In this document: one piece after another, positions 1 to 11,584 of the stretch
Numbering within the stretch: the first letter of the stretch is position 1
Layout of the letters: each line of letters starts with the position of its first letter
From: Massariosphaeria phaeospora
Taxonomy: Eukaryota > Ascomycota > Dothideomycetes > Pleosporales
Assembly: GCA_011032825.1 (NCBI GenBank)
Contig: JAADJZ010000001.1
Span: 2,728,001 to 2,792,000 of the forward strand
Direction: 5' to 3'
DNA: 64,000 nucleotides
Notes under the pieces: model-generated
What the model saw: the letters and a program-made list of their open reading frames with translations, nothing else
Told to the model about the DNA's origin: nothing
Database searches by the model: none
Position numbers and translations under genes: made by a program

Positions 1-11
1 GATCTCTCAAC

Positions 12-729
12 ATGAGGGCCACTCTCTTCCTTTTCGCCGCTGTCGCCGCTGTGCGCGCCCAGGGAGACTCTGTTTCTGCGACTGCCGGTGTTTGTGAGCC
101 TCATGGCGACCACTGGCACTGTCCAGAGGGAGTTCCCGAGCCCACTGCCGCACCGGCTGCCGAGACCACGACCCCGGCTGCGAGCCTAGTGACCGAAGCT
201 TCGACTCCTCCCGCCTCGGCTGTGACTGGAGTCTGTGAGCCACATGGTGATCATTGTAGGCACTCAGTCATGTAATCATTCTGCTGTTTGCTAATTTGCC
301 TTAGGGCACTGCCCGGATGGCGTCCCCGCGTCGACCGCTCCCCCAGCATTGAGTGCGACCACCCCCGCACCCAGCGCCGCTACCTCAGAGCATCACGACG
401 ATCATGAACACGAGGCCACTGCCACAGCATGCGAGCCCCATGGCGATCACTGTGAGTATGCCGCAGAATTAGATATGAATATCATGCTAACCCCCGCAGG
501 GCATTGTCCATCCGGCATTCCCGAGCCCACCACACCGCCAGCTGCAGAGTCTTCTTCGGCCGCCGCAGTACCTACTTCTGGAAGCATGTCTACCTCGACT
601 GCTGCAGGCAATAACACGGCCACTGTATCCGCACCCGCCGGCGAGTTCACTGGCGCAGCAGCTGTTGTAGCCAAGAATGGAGGTGCCGCTGCACTTTTCG
701 TCGGTCTCTGCGGTGCTCTCTTGGTCTAG
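12..729 (+). CDS. GPI-type secreted Cys/His repeat protein, 3 exons
   Basis: The protein begins with a signal peptide (MRATLFLFAAVAAVRAQ) and ends in a small/hydrophobic tail after a Ser/Thr/Ala stretch, as in GPI-anchored wall proteins. Between them are three copies of the motif CEPHGDHWHCPxG(V/I)P, joined by Pro/Thr/Ala-rich linkers with an extra HHDDHEH run. I place introns at 256-304 and 452-499. Both have GT..AG ends and CTAAT/CTAAC branch points, and both split the same Trp codon (phase 1) in repeats two and three; repeat one has no intron. The clustered Cys and His residues suggest metal binding (zinc or copper) at the cell surface, but this is inference. Repeats of this type occur in fungal surface proteins; I know of no firm function. 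Confidence 0.8.
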
Positions 730-1377
730 GGCAGGAAAGTTATGGGTCTAATGAGTTGGCGCACCAAGTGTGCGATATGAGATTCATGGCATCGTATGGA
801 GGATGGAACCACGGCTTCTTTTCTCTGCTCTCTTCCGAGTTTAATACCCTTTCCAGTCAAGTTAGTATCAGTTCTTATCGGTGGCAAAGTACTTGCTCTA
901 TCTCAGACCGAATCCAAATATCTCACCCATATTCACAGGGCTGCACTTTAACACGCGCGTGATCTATGTAGCCCAAGTTGATTGGGCGATGAGACGATTC
1001 GCGCCAAGAGTGTATTACGTCAGGCGGGGCAATGTGTTCTTTAGCGAACGTGTTGTTTGCTAAATGGATGTTCCTCCTCTCGCCTTCACATATTTACGAA
1101 CTCATCAATACCTGTGGGTTGCATCTAACTTCTCTGTATCCATCGCTCTCGAACTAAGAATGCGCCTAAACGATGCATTGTGGAGGCTCAGCCTGAAAAA
1201 GCTAAACCTCTAGGCAACAGCCTGCTCTTACAACGGAATTTCGTTCCATTAAGAACCATCGCCAGGATATCAGACCTAGCAGAATAGTCGATTATCCTGG
1301 GAACGGTTCCCAAGAATTGTACATGCTGCGAAGGACCAACATCTTCGCTGAACATAACCTCAGCCTCGTCGCAGGCC
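730..1377. other. Intergenic, nothing recognised
   Basis: Short open frames only (60-68 aa), none with family features. The last part may hold the lost 5' end of the neighbouring HET pseudogene. Confidence 0.5.
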
Positions 1378-3431
1378 GTGCCGACAACACTAGTGGCTCA
1401 GACCCCAACCGTAAACAGAAGGCATTCAGTCCATACCGAATATCCGATCAATTTGAAAGAGCACGAAATCAGGCTTCTGGAAATACATCCTAGCGCGTGG
1501 GAATCTCCAATCACTTGCAATTTCCAAGTGGTCTCGCTCAACGACAACCCTTCGTATGCCGCATTATCTTACGTCTGGGTAAGGAAGAAGCCACCCTCGA
1601 AGCACTAGTCAACGGATATCCTGTCAAGATTAGACCGAATTTGTTCGAAGCCCTTCGCCAACTGAGGGCCCACTGCAAGTCAGCCTACTCTATTATTTGG
1701 GTGGACGCGCTGTGTATCGACCAAACGCGGGTCGAGGAGCGCAACCACTAGGTTGGCCTAATAGGAAAGATCTATTCTGAATGCCGTGGAGTGTTAATCT
1801 GGATGGGCGAGATAGACGAAACTGAGATAGTGCAGCGCTACTAGCCTGAGTCTGAGATTGAAAGTAACCCCAGCAGATGTTACCAGTTCGCCCCAATCCT
1901 CTACAACAATGCTATAGACAGCGCACTCTGCTTTGATTATCTAGATAGCGTGTCGAATGCACCACAATGTATCCGCCTCGATAGCAGTCGCCAATTCTTG
2001 GAAACGGAAATACTCTTCCACATGATACATCTCCTCTACCAGCTAGCCTCGGAGAATATAACTCTTGATAATTTCATAGCGCGCGACTCGCATTTGAGCT
2101 TTCTACAGTGGAAATTCCCTTGGGATCTCTTGATCCGCATACGGCATAATGAATGGTTTGATCGACTCTGGGTAGTTCAAGAAGTGGTACTCGCGCCCAA
2201 AGCCCAGGTCTTCCTCGGTCCTGTCACCGTCCCTTTATCTGTATTCAACGCAGCCTGGAGGGTTTACAAAAGTAGCCAGGACAGCTCTGCATCAACTGGT
2301 ATGATGGTTCAATGTGTCCTTTATCCGCTAGCTGAAGTAAGCCAAGTGCGAGACCGTATCCTCAAAGAGAAAGACAGACTGTCATTATTCGAGCTACGGC
2401 TTAGTCTTAAACGTCGCTATGCTTCCGTGGAACACGATCAAATGTATGCGCTTCTTGGTCTAGTGGATTCAACCAACGAAGTTCGGCCAAACTATGACCT
2501 AACGCCTTTGGAGCTGTATCGAGCGGTCACTCGAGCTCAAATCTCCACCATATCTCTGATGCCATTGTCACTTACGATTCGAGACAACATAAACCAAGCC
2601 AACGATCGGTCCCAGATACCATGGCCGTCTTGGGTAGTGGACTGGTCGTCACTCGGGACTTCTGATTCCATTGGGCTTTATACAATGTGGTCTGAAGTCT
2701 TTCATTATTTCAATACCTCAAGGAAGTTGGAAGCTCTGAAACCCCAGTTCGACGGTAAAGCCATGCTTCTTCAGGGTGTTTTCGTCGACGAGCTCCAAGG
2801 CTTTCATGGCGGCGTAGGCAACTTTCCTTGGAACTCTCCCCTCAGGAACCAAGATCCAAGTGCTCCATATAGCTCTAGCTTGGAATCAGTGAGTGATACT
2901 TGGGAGCAAGCATGGCTCAGGACAACATGTCTTGACAGCGCCTGGACACCATTCCCAGAATACGCAAAAGTTAAATCGCTGCCCGAAAAACTGCCCTCGA
3001 ACCGCTACACTCCGGATACAACCAGAGAGGCGCATCCGCGGGCCGAGAGGTTGGAGCACCAACATGAACGAGAAAGTGGTGAAGTCGCGGACGCCCCAAT
3101 CGATTTTCGCGAATACGAATCTGATTTCCCGTACACTGTTGGAATAGCTACAATCCATTTAGACATGTTCATGACGAACAAACGGTACCTGGGCGTCATG
3201 TTATCCTCCGCACGCGCAAAACCGGGCAACAAGATCTTCATTGCGGCCGGTGGCAATATGCCCCTCGTTCTTGAGCAAGTCCCGAGTGATCCGTCGACAT
3301 CAAACTTCGGGTACAAGTCGGGTGATCTAGAAACATATCGCGTAGTGGGAATTTGCTATCTGCATGGCTTTATGGATGGAGAGCAGAATGGGTGGTTGAA
3401 AGATCGAATGCAACCTCTTAAGATTATATGA
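1378..3431 (+). pseudogene. HET-domain (heterokaryon incompatibility) gene, broken
   Basis: The HET domain (PF06985) is clear: an ALSYVW motif, then NGYPVKIRPNLFEALRQLR, then WVDALCIDQ, then IYSECRGVLIWMGEI, and further down RLWVVQEVVLAPK. These are the canonical blocks of proteins that trigger cell death on non-self fusion. Three lesions break it. A one-base loss after the SYVW codons (about 1577) shifts the frame, where a Gly codon is expected. TAG stops lie in frame at 1749-1751 and 1842-1844. At the first, the family usually has Gln (ERNHQVG), so CAG to TAG is likely. Beyond these the frame is open to 3431 for about 530 codons. No in-frame ATG is visible upstream, so the 5' end is uncertain. 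A GTAAGG follows the SYVW codons, but no sensible acceptor follows, so I prefer a frameshift to an intron. Confidence 0.85.
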
Positions 3432-3584
3432 GAACTGTACGGGGCTGCTGGATAGTTGCTGACTTTGGAAGCGGAAATTACCAAGATTGATAACAAATTT
3501 GGGGGTTCAAGCTACTAGAAGAGATGGTCACGTGTGTGTGGTGACAACGTGCACGTGATAGTCATTCCCCCGGCTCCTTCAACC

Positions 3585-4379
3585 TCAAAACTTCTTATAC
3601 CCCTGGTCCTTGACGAAAGTCTGACACCAAGGTCTCTGCGCCTCATCTTGCGCCAACTCAACATACAACTTCCCATGGGCCTCGCCGCTCAGTCCCGTTC
3701 ACATGGGTGTCCCATCTTCGAGTCGCTGATCGGCGTAATAAAATCTGCGTACACAACGCTCAACTTTCTCTTCACATAATAGCGGGTGGGGGAGAACATA
3801 CCTATATCCGCGGTCCTGGTACGCCTTCGCTGCCGTCTCAATGGTATGCGCAGTCGCCACTTTCCCTAGTCCAAGGTTCAACAGCCCGGGCGCCGTAGTA
3901 ACGTTCAACATGTTGCCTGTGAAGATAAACGTCTTCGACGTGCCGGGCGGCAGCTGCTAGAAGCCGAGAACCGCTTGCTGCGCAGCCACGAAGGGGCTGA
4001 TCGTGTTAAGCGCGAAATCAGACGTGAAGGCTGCGAGGTCCTGTGCAAGTGGGTTTTCCGCGTCGCTTGCCGTGTGGGCGTACACTTGTCGCCGTCAGCG
4101 AAGTCTCGCCGCTCACAGGGGTTTATGAGAAGGGATGAACTTACGGTTGCACACCACGACATTCGGCACGCCCAGCACTTTCTTCGTCTTGGCGAATGCT
4201 GCGACGATGGCCTCGGGCGTGGACAGGTTGGCCGCGATGTACAGATTCTGCGCGGTGCTGTCGGATTCTTTCTGGCTGCGCGAGACGCTGGCGACTTTGT
4301 AGCCGGCGGCGGCGAAGGCGCTCGCGGTGCCTTGGCCGATGTTGGAGCCGACGCCGAGAATGAGCGTGACGAGGGACAT
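3585..4379 (-). pseudogene. Short-chain dehydrogenase/reductase, broken
   Basis: Exon 1 (4379-4145) gives a Rossmann start (TLILGVGSNIGQGTASAFAA) typical of classical SDRs that bind NAD(P). An intron at 4144-4085 (GTAAG..CAAG) joins in phase to exon 2, which carries AHTASDAENPL, NTISPFVAAQQAVLGF and KTFIFTGN, the order seen in a common fungal SDR family. A second 57-nt intron (about 3787-3731) leads to FYYADQRLEDGTP and a C-terminal TFVKDQGYKKF. Two in-frame stops interrupt it: TAG at 3957-3959 (after AVLGF) and TGA at 3699-3701. The codons after both still read as family sequence, so decay is recent. This family lacks a clear catalytic Tyr-Lys pair, so its activity is unknown. Confidence 0.75.
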
Positions 4380-5883
4380 GTTTGGGATGTTGGGAAGCGG
4401 TGATGGATGAGAGGGGTGTGTGGTAGGTTTAGCGATGTGGTGAAGATGGAAGCTATGTTTGTGGTTTAGGAGTGTTTAAATAGGTACCTAGGTACTCACC
4501 GCCGACTTTGCAACGTCCGTGTTGGAAAAATCATAATTAGTCAAACTGTTGATTTGCAAGCACGGATATAGCGGTCAGTTTGAAAGAAGTAGTAGTAGTT
4601 CACTGGTACACAAAGCCGACGGCGCATATACTTGACGTCGAAGGTTCGTCCGTTTCCGGCCTCAGCGGCATGCAGGTTGAGACGTACACTAAGTTGTCGG
4701 CAAGATTTTGCGAGCGCAAGGATCCTGACAAATGCGGTAAGAACCACACACCGGCGAGAACTCCGGTGCGGCGTTCAACACTCCCGACTGTCACATATCG
4801 GAATTCTGTATAGCGGTCGGGCTTTTCATAGAGGCTGTTGGGACCAGTTCCTGGTGTTGTTAAGTAGTAAGCGCATGCGGAAGAGTCATGTGATAGAAGA
4901 ACCGCCCGCGTAGAGGTCGAAATCAGCCAGTTCGAGTATTCCTTTCGCAGCTGGGCTTGATTTAAAGTGTGTTATTTCTAGAGACAATGCTGTAGAATTA
5001 GATGGATGTACGTAATGGCTAGGTCTTGTTCGGTGAGTCACTGCCTTGTCTTGCTGAAGCCCACACGCTCGATGCTCTCATGCCTGAATCAAAACGATGT
5101 GCAAACTTGATACGAACTGGTGCGGATTGGTTGTAGTTTCAACGACCGGATACTATGGTTGCACTTACTAACCCTTCTGGAAGTGTCCAATCGTTCTGTG
5201 CTGGATGTGGACAGTACATAGGCGTTTTTAGTTGAAACAAGATCCTCTTAGTAGTATAGATACATATGTGTAGATTGATGTGAGTCCTAGTAACTATAGT
5301 GTATAGACAACTTATCAAGCTCGTTTGTCCCTAGCAAACAAAAATAAATCCAGCTCCTCATCTTATGAGTGAATCCTACCCAAGGGCGGAGGGTCTTTAC
5401 AAGAATCCAACTATAGGAGACAACATTTTATAAACCCTTCGTAGGCGCTGGAAATGCGCTTGTACAGCATGTACCAGTACCCGTACATATCAGACCTCAC
5501 ACAAGCCCCCTTTCACATATATACACTGAAAATGGGTCCTACCCATGCCTTAACCTGTATTATACTGAGAATCTACGCCTTTACAGGATTCTCCACACAT
5601 CATTGCAATGAATGGACATGGTTGTGTTGTGGAAAATCTTGCCAGTGAAAGAAAGCATAGAGAAAGTGAAAACACCATGCGGGGCCCAGCGCATCAGTAT
5701 CTCCCAGGCGACCGGCCCCCGAACTTCTTTCCCTCATCATGCCACGCGACTGAGCCTTGTTGTCCGTGCGCTCCTCGCTGCCTGCACTGATATCATATCC
5801 GCGCTCCACGGTCTCTCCACCTTAAAACCCCGCTCCATCGCTGTCAACCAACACCACCACTCCGCGTCGAAACAAGCTCAACC
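4380..5883. other. Intergenic, nothing recognised
   Basis: About 1.5 kb with only short scattered frames. The pyrimidine-rich stretch just before 5884 probably contains the promoter and 5' leader of the next gene. Confidence 0.5.
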
Positions 5884-8502
5884 ATGGGTTTCGAGTTGAC
5901 ACTCCGCCTGGAGCAGCAAGCTGCTGAAGCTGCCCGAGTCCTCCTCCTTCAAGACCTGCACATGGACACTGATCGTGCCATGGACCCTGATCTTGTCATC
6001 AACAACGCGCTTCTCCCCGCCCTCGCCAAAGCCACGGCCGCTCACCACACTGAAGCGCACTCTGTGTCCCCTCCCGAGTCCCCGTTCCAGGGTATCTTTG
6101 TGACCGCAACGCCCTTGCTCGTCGCGATGGTTCCGGATCACGAACAAGGTACGTACCGACAATCAATTCCCTCCTCCAAGGTGCTAACTCTCCGGTAGAT
6201 TCCCTCCTCGGCACCTCTTGCATCATGAGGGCCGGTTGGAACTGTGTACGCGGTCGTGGTAAGACTTGGTCACATCTCCGAGCATAGTATCAACACCAGC
6301 TAATAAGGACTAGAGGATCAACCCATTCGAGCGGCAAAGCTTTGGAGGAGTCTTGGACTCCCGTACGTGCAAGAGCCTCTGAAGATTCCTCCCCGTGAAC
6401 GCGATCTCGCCCAGCTCCAGGCACGCCGAATCCGCGAAGATCCCGATTTCCGATTCCACACCGAGGCCGACTTCGAACGCGTGCAAAACAATCCGATCAT
6501 AGATCCCACCGTGATCTTAGACGTATTGCTATACAACGAGACCCTCGGAAATGGCGACTTCTTCCTCGAGACCTCCTTGCGACTTGGGATCCGCGAGCGC
6601 TTGCTCAAAGGATATGACTTTCCTAGCATGGACAGGGAACGGCTGGTCTCCGAACGCAAGGTTAGAGACCTTCAGTACTGGGCACGGAACGAGACGTTCT
6701 GTCAGCATTCAAGGCATGAAGACAGGCTCGTCCGCGCATCAAGAATGATGAGGCAGGATCAGGAGAACAATCCAGACGTTGCTCACGAGCTCAAGGATTA
6801 CATCACGGTTACTTCCATAAGCGGCTTGGGCAGCGTTATTGTGACCGACGACGGCGAGGAGCCGCAGATTGATGACGCTGAATCCGACGTCGCGGACGAG
6901 CTGCTTGAATTCGATGAGCATTACGAGTTCATCGACTGTGACGACGAGAAGTTCTGCTTCGAGAAGGCTGAGGATCGTAACGACAATGAGCAAGCCGAGA
7001 AGAGTCCCATGCAGTCTTGTATGGAGGCCAGATCGAGGATGGAGGCTTGGATGGACAAGATTCCTGATGGTACCAAGAAGCTGGACGATATCCGGATAGA
7101 TGACTACGAGCAGGAATTCGCCATCAAGTTGATCGAAACAGATGACTTGGAGATGGCCAACGGCAGCGCAATGCGCGGAGAAGTCCTCGCCCGAGCGAGG
7201 TATAGATTGGCATGCCACAAAACGGAGAAAAGTCCAATCACTGCTCAGGAAGCCCTCGAGATTCTCACCAATCCGCCAAAGCCGAAACTTCGTGCGGAAG
7301 ATGGTGGACGTCCGCAATGGATGATTGATTCGGGGCTTGATCCAGATTCATGTGCGATGCTGCCGGAACAGAGCAGTATTCAAGAGGATATCGATGCGAA
7401 CCTCGGCGAGGAGGACATGCAGCCTTCCGCGGACGCCCTAAAACCAGACCTGGCTGAGGCTGAATCGCCTTCAGAGAAGCAGCAGTCTTTGCCTCCTGGA
7501 GGAGCATCCAGATTCGACCAAATTCTTGAGGAATCCACGAAACATCCTCAGGAAACATATTTTACTCACGCCACCTTTGCTGCTCATGAGATCCAGCGTC
7601 CTGTGGCAATGCGTTCGCGTTACTTATTAAGGACTATCCTCCTTAAGGATCCTGAGGAACGCGGATCCTACAACGCTGGCCAGGCCGAACAAGCTCCCAT
7701 TGATCGGGAACATTTCGAGTTTTACGGATCGAGAGGTTTGGACCTACCCCTCGACCTTCACGCGGGCCATCTCTCCAACGGCAAGCCAACGTGGCCCCAG
7801 TGGCTCGCAGCCGTCGCCAACAGTCGTCCAAGCCACGTGGACACATATTCCAACGCCGGCATAGACACTCAAGCCCAGGACGCCTTCGCCTCGCTCCGGG
7901 CGAACGCAATCATCCACCCGCTGACGTTCAGAACCCAAGGGGACGAGGTCCCACACGAGGTTACCTGCGAAAACGAAGACGCGGAGCTGAACCCACCAGC
8001 GGCTGTCGCCAAATTCGATCCCACCACCTGGCTCGAACCCATCCGACGCACCCATCAGCAGCGCAAAGCCACCCATTACGTACCAGGCAATTCCGGTTTC
8101 GACGACGAGCACCCCATGAGAAGCGACTACGTGAAACGCATGGCAGACTTCGGCCGCGATCATGAGCTCCGTGAGCGCCAGTGGGAAGAGCAGAGGCAAC
8201 GTGAGCTCCACGCCTTCTGCCAGCGACTCCGGGCCTGTCAGCGGAAGTTGCGGGGAGAACAGTCCGCTCACACTACGCGATTACTGAGGCTGGCTCACGA
8301 CCAGCGGCGGCAGCGGCTTGATCAGGAGCGGAGTGTGCAACAACATTCGATAACGATGTGGCATCACCATACGCAGATGAGGTATAATGCGAGGTATGCT
8401 GCAAACGTTCAGATCACGGATGTGCATTCCATGTGGAATTGGGAAATTGCGGTGGTGGATTTCGAGTCGGTTTTGAAGCTGGGGTATGAGGAGGATGAGT
8501 GA
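5884..8502 (+). CDS. Uncharacterised acidic protein, 837 aa, 3 exons
   Basis: The ATG follows a CAACC leader. Introns at 6149-6198 and 6259-6313 keep the frame (coding total 2514 nt). I recognise no catalytic domain. The N-terminal 100 residues include a conserved-looking PPESPFQGIFVTATPLLVAM segment. The middle, around residues 260-330, is very acidic (runs such as DDGEEPQIDDAESDVADE). The last ~150 residues are Arg/Glu/Gln-rich and probably coiled coil (RERQWEEQRQRELHAFCQRL). No signal peptide or membrane segment is visible, so a nuclear or cytoplasmic protein is likely. A possible 3'-UTR intron (about 8512-8557) follows the stop. Confidence 0.7.
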
Positions 8503-9735
8503 GGTATGTGAGATTCCGGAACTGGAATGTGGTGGCTTTGGCTAACAAGACTGTAGACCAAGTCGTTGTTCACTACGTCTTTTCGAAGCTTCGAGATTTT
8601 GAACGGTTTTTGGGGATCGACTGATTCTTTGAATTGAGCGAGCGGTGTATTCGTGTTTTGTATCGTGTTTTTGGAGCCGTATTGGTCCTGGTGTTACTGC
8701 GTCTTGTCTTATTCGATTTGGAGCGCCCCAGGAAAGGGGAGTAGGTCAGGCGATATCGGGACGCTAAGATGTATTAGTTGATTGGGATATGCATTGCCCA
8801 TCTTATTGCTATACAAGATATCTTCATAAACGTCCGAAATGTGTTTTCAACATTATGTGTGAGACGAGAGAAAGCAGGAAAAAGCAACGATATTGTCTGA
8901 CGTCGTCCTCACGAACCATGGTCCTGATAGCGCGCTCCACACGATGACCCAATCAGCGCAGGCTGAAAACAAATGAAGTCGTCACAGAAATACGCAGAAA
9001 TGTTTCAACCCGGACCATGTTTGGAAGCTGTAATTATATATGAACACATTCCGGGGGTTTAAAGGAGCTTACCTACTGCTCACCGACACGTACCTCTTCG
9101 TTGAATCACGTACGACATGTTAACACACTACCACAGAGCCTCGAACGCGTATTAATGTTGACAATGCAAATGAAATATTTTCACGTCTATTAGACGCTGC
9201 GAAAGCTTTCAGTGGCTGCATCAAACCTCCTTAGCCTACATCGCACTTACAACAATGCTTCAACTCTTCTTACAGGGATAAGAGAGCAGCAACATAATGT
9301 CAAGGTATGATCATAGAGATCGCGAATCTAATATCGAATAGCAGGTGCTATACCCGGTACTTTCTCCGTGTTATTACTATATTTGCCGTTAATGTTGGAT
9401 TTCAGCCTCATGGTGTGCGGAACGGGACGTCGCCTTAGAAAGTAATTGGGCCCCCAGGCCTACTCCTTACTGCAGGGCGCGCCGCGTTATAGTATCCGTA
9501 GATTACTGGGTAAGTAATAATGTATAATGTCGGCAGTTTTCAGTCTCTAGGGCGTTCAGAAACCATTCTCTCTCACGCCGTCAAAACAAAGCACAATATG
9601 CCGTGGTGGTATACTTGTATTCTACCGCCTGAAATAGTCGTCCATCAACGCCCTACCCGTGGTATACCCATGCCGACCATCCTATAATCTATACTCCAGT
9701 GCCCATGCCCGATCTCCCCCCGACCCGCACGCCGA
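8503..9735. other. Intergenic, nothing recognised
   Basis: About 1.2 kb between convergent genes, with no open frame of note and no recognised repeat. Confidence 0.5.
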
Positions 9736-10601
9736 TTACTGATTCCGACACACGACCTCGGCCGCGACATCGCTCGTCTTCAGCGGCTCGAGATACGGCT
9801 GCTTGGTGTCCATGATGGCTTTCAGCGCGCCAGCCTTGCTCGCCACGCAGCTGAACTTGCCGCCGGCCTCGGCGCCGAGGTTGAAGTTGAAGTAGATGTA
9901 TGCGTGCAGGTGGGCGTCGGTGGCTACGAAAAACGCATGTTAGCGAAGAGCCGTAATGGCGAGTGATTTGAGGAGGGACACTGCAGGCAGCGTACCTTGA
10001 GACTCCGCAACCCGCACTTCGATCCTGTTCGCGACGTTGCAGAACTTGCCGCTGCGGTCGCCGTTCAGCTTCAGCTCGACGCAGTTGGTCGCCTCCTCGA
10101 TCTGGAACTGCCAGCTCCGCGCGACCGTGTCGACCATCGCGTCTCGCAGCGCCGTGAAGTCTTTTGGGAACGTGGCGCTCTGCACACCTAGCGTCAAGTG
10201 GCCGTTGGTTTCCCAGTTATTCGTGTTGTTCCACGCGATGCCGTTGAACTGCACGACGTCGGAGCGGCGGTTGCAGTGGATTTTGCCCTTGGGGCACAGC
10301 TGGTTGAGGCCGGAGAGCACTTTGGCGTACATGTCGGTCGAAGCTGGGATGTTAGATGTTGTTCTAGTGTATGCGGAGGGATTGGGTTCTTACATAGGAT
10401 GCCGACATTTTGCTGGTGCGTGTCGAGAGTCACGACAACGGTGGGGGTGGCGATAGGAGCGGCGCGGTGCTCGAGATTGCCTTGGCGGGCGCTGAGACCA
10501 TTGTGCGTGGAGGTGGGAGTATTGTGCTCGCTCTCCGCGGCGGGGTTTGCAGCGGTGAGGGACGCAAGCAGCACCGTGGAGAAGAAGACAGAAAACAGCA
10601 T
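9736..10601 (-). CDS. Small secreted protein, 247 aa, 3 exons
   Basis: Exons are 10601-10394, 10343-9996 and 9923-9736. Both introns are phase 1 and the total is 744 nt. The product starts with a signal peptide (MLFSVFFSTVLLASLTAAN) and a Ser/Thr/His-rich stretch, possibly processed after an LEHR-type basic site. The mature part has paired Cys (CPKGKIHC, then NCVEL, KFCN, FSCV, VVCR) and blocks such as FNGIAWNNTNNWETNGHLTLG and AYIYFNFNLGAEAGGKFSC. Six or more Cys and secretion fit a disulphide-bonded extracellular protein or candidate effector. I do not recognise the family. Confidence 0.75.
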
Positions 10602-11584
10602 GGTGCCTGGTTCCTGGAGAGTCGCACACGGAAGAGAGAAAATTTGGGGGAGGTAGCAAACCGGCGTGAATAGGCGCAGTTGTAGACTTTATAAAGATCA
10701 CACCATTTGACGTTTCACCGACCGGCCTGCAGCCCTAGAGCGGGGGGCCAACAAACATTAGGTACGACATTTGCGGAACTCCGCAGCCTTGTGCGGCACG
10801 AGTGTTGATTGGCTTGAGCATGGAGATTTTATAGGAACAGAGCCCGAAGCATTGGATCTGGGGCCATGCTATTTTGTAACTGGTCTAGTGTCTCGTTCAC
10901 TCACCGTTCGTGAGACGGCCTTGTTTGAGGGAAGTTTGCCTAACAGTCGTCTAACAAACGTATGCACCAACAACGTGTAATAAGTATTAGGTCGCCATCC
11001 TCCCGGAAAAGACATGTCTCGCGAGGAAACCACCAGATAATATACCCATCACAACCCCACCGCTCATGTAACCGGGACCAACTTCAACTGCCAACCTTAG
11101 TCAGGCCAACGAAATCATAGAATCCAACTTCTACAGCTAGCCGCTGGGATTCTACTCAGCTAGCGGTCCTAATCGTATCTTGTTTAAGGCATCCCGCAAC
11201 GCCATATGACTGCATAGGGGCCAAAACGAAAAACACACCTGTAGACGCCTTACTTAGCCGCCTTGAAATGTAACTCTTGTACAAGCAAGCGGGGGCGGCT
11301 AGTTCTGGTATTGCGACAGCTTTCTAGGCGTGCCGACCAGGTGCACATGACCATCTATTCACCTGCTCCCAGACCAAAGAACCAAAGGTGTTGGTGTTGC
11401 TTATACGATGGAACTCACGAACCTAGACCAGACGCATCGAATTAAATACCAAAATCCACAATTCACAACAATTACTTAGCTCATAACAAGGATAAAACTT
11501 TCCGGTATTATTTATTATTCTTGATACCATTTTCTATATTCGGCCTAGTGCCGATAGCCATTCACCCATTTCGAAGATGACGAT
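10602..11584. other. Intergenic, nothing recognised
   Basis: Spacer containing the upstream region of the secreted protein (read leftward) and the 3' flank of the E3 ligase gene. Only short frames are present. Confidence 0.5.

Noticed and set aside
1577..1620. Intron after the ALSYVW motif of the HET gene (GTAAGG)
   Set aside because: The only near acceptors would give an intron of about 25-30 nt, shorter than any other here; a one-base loss restores the family sequence directly.
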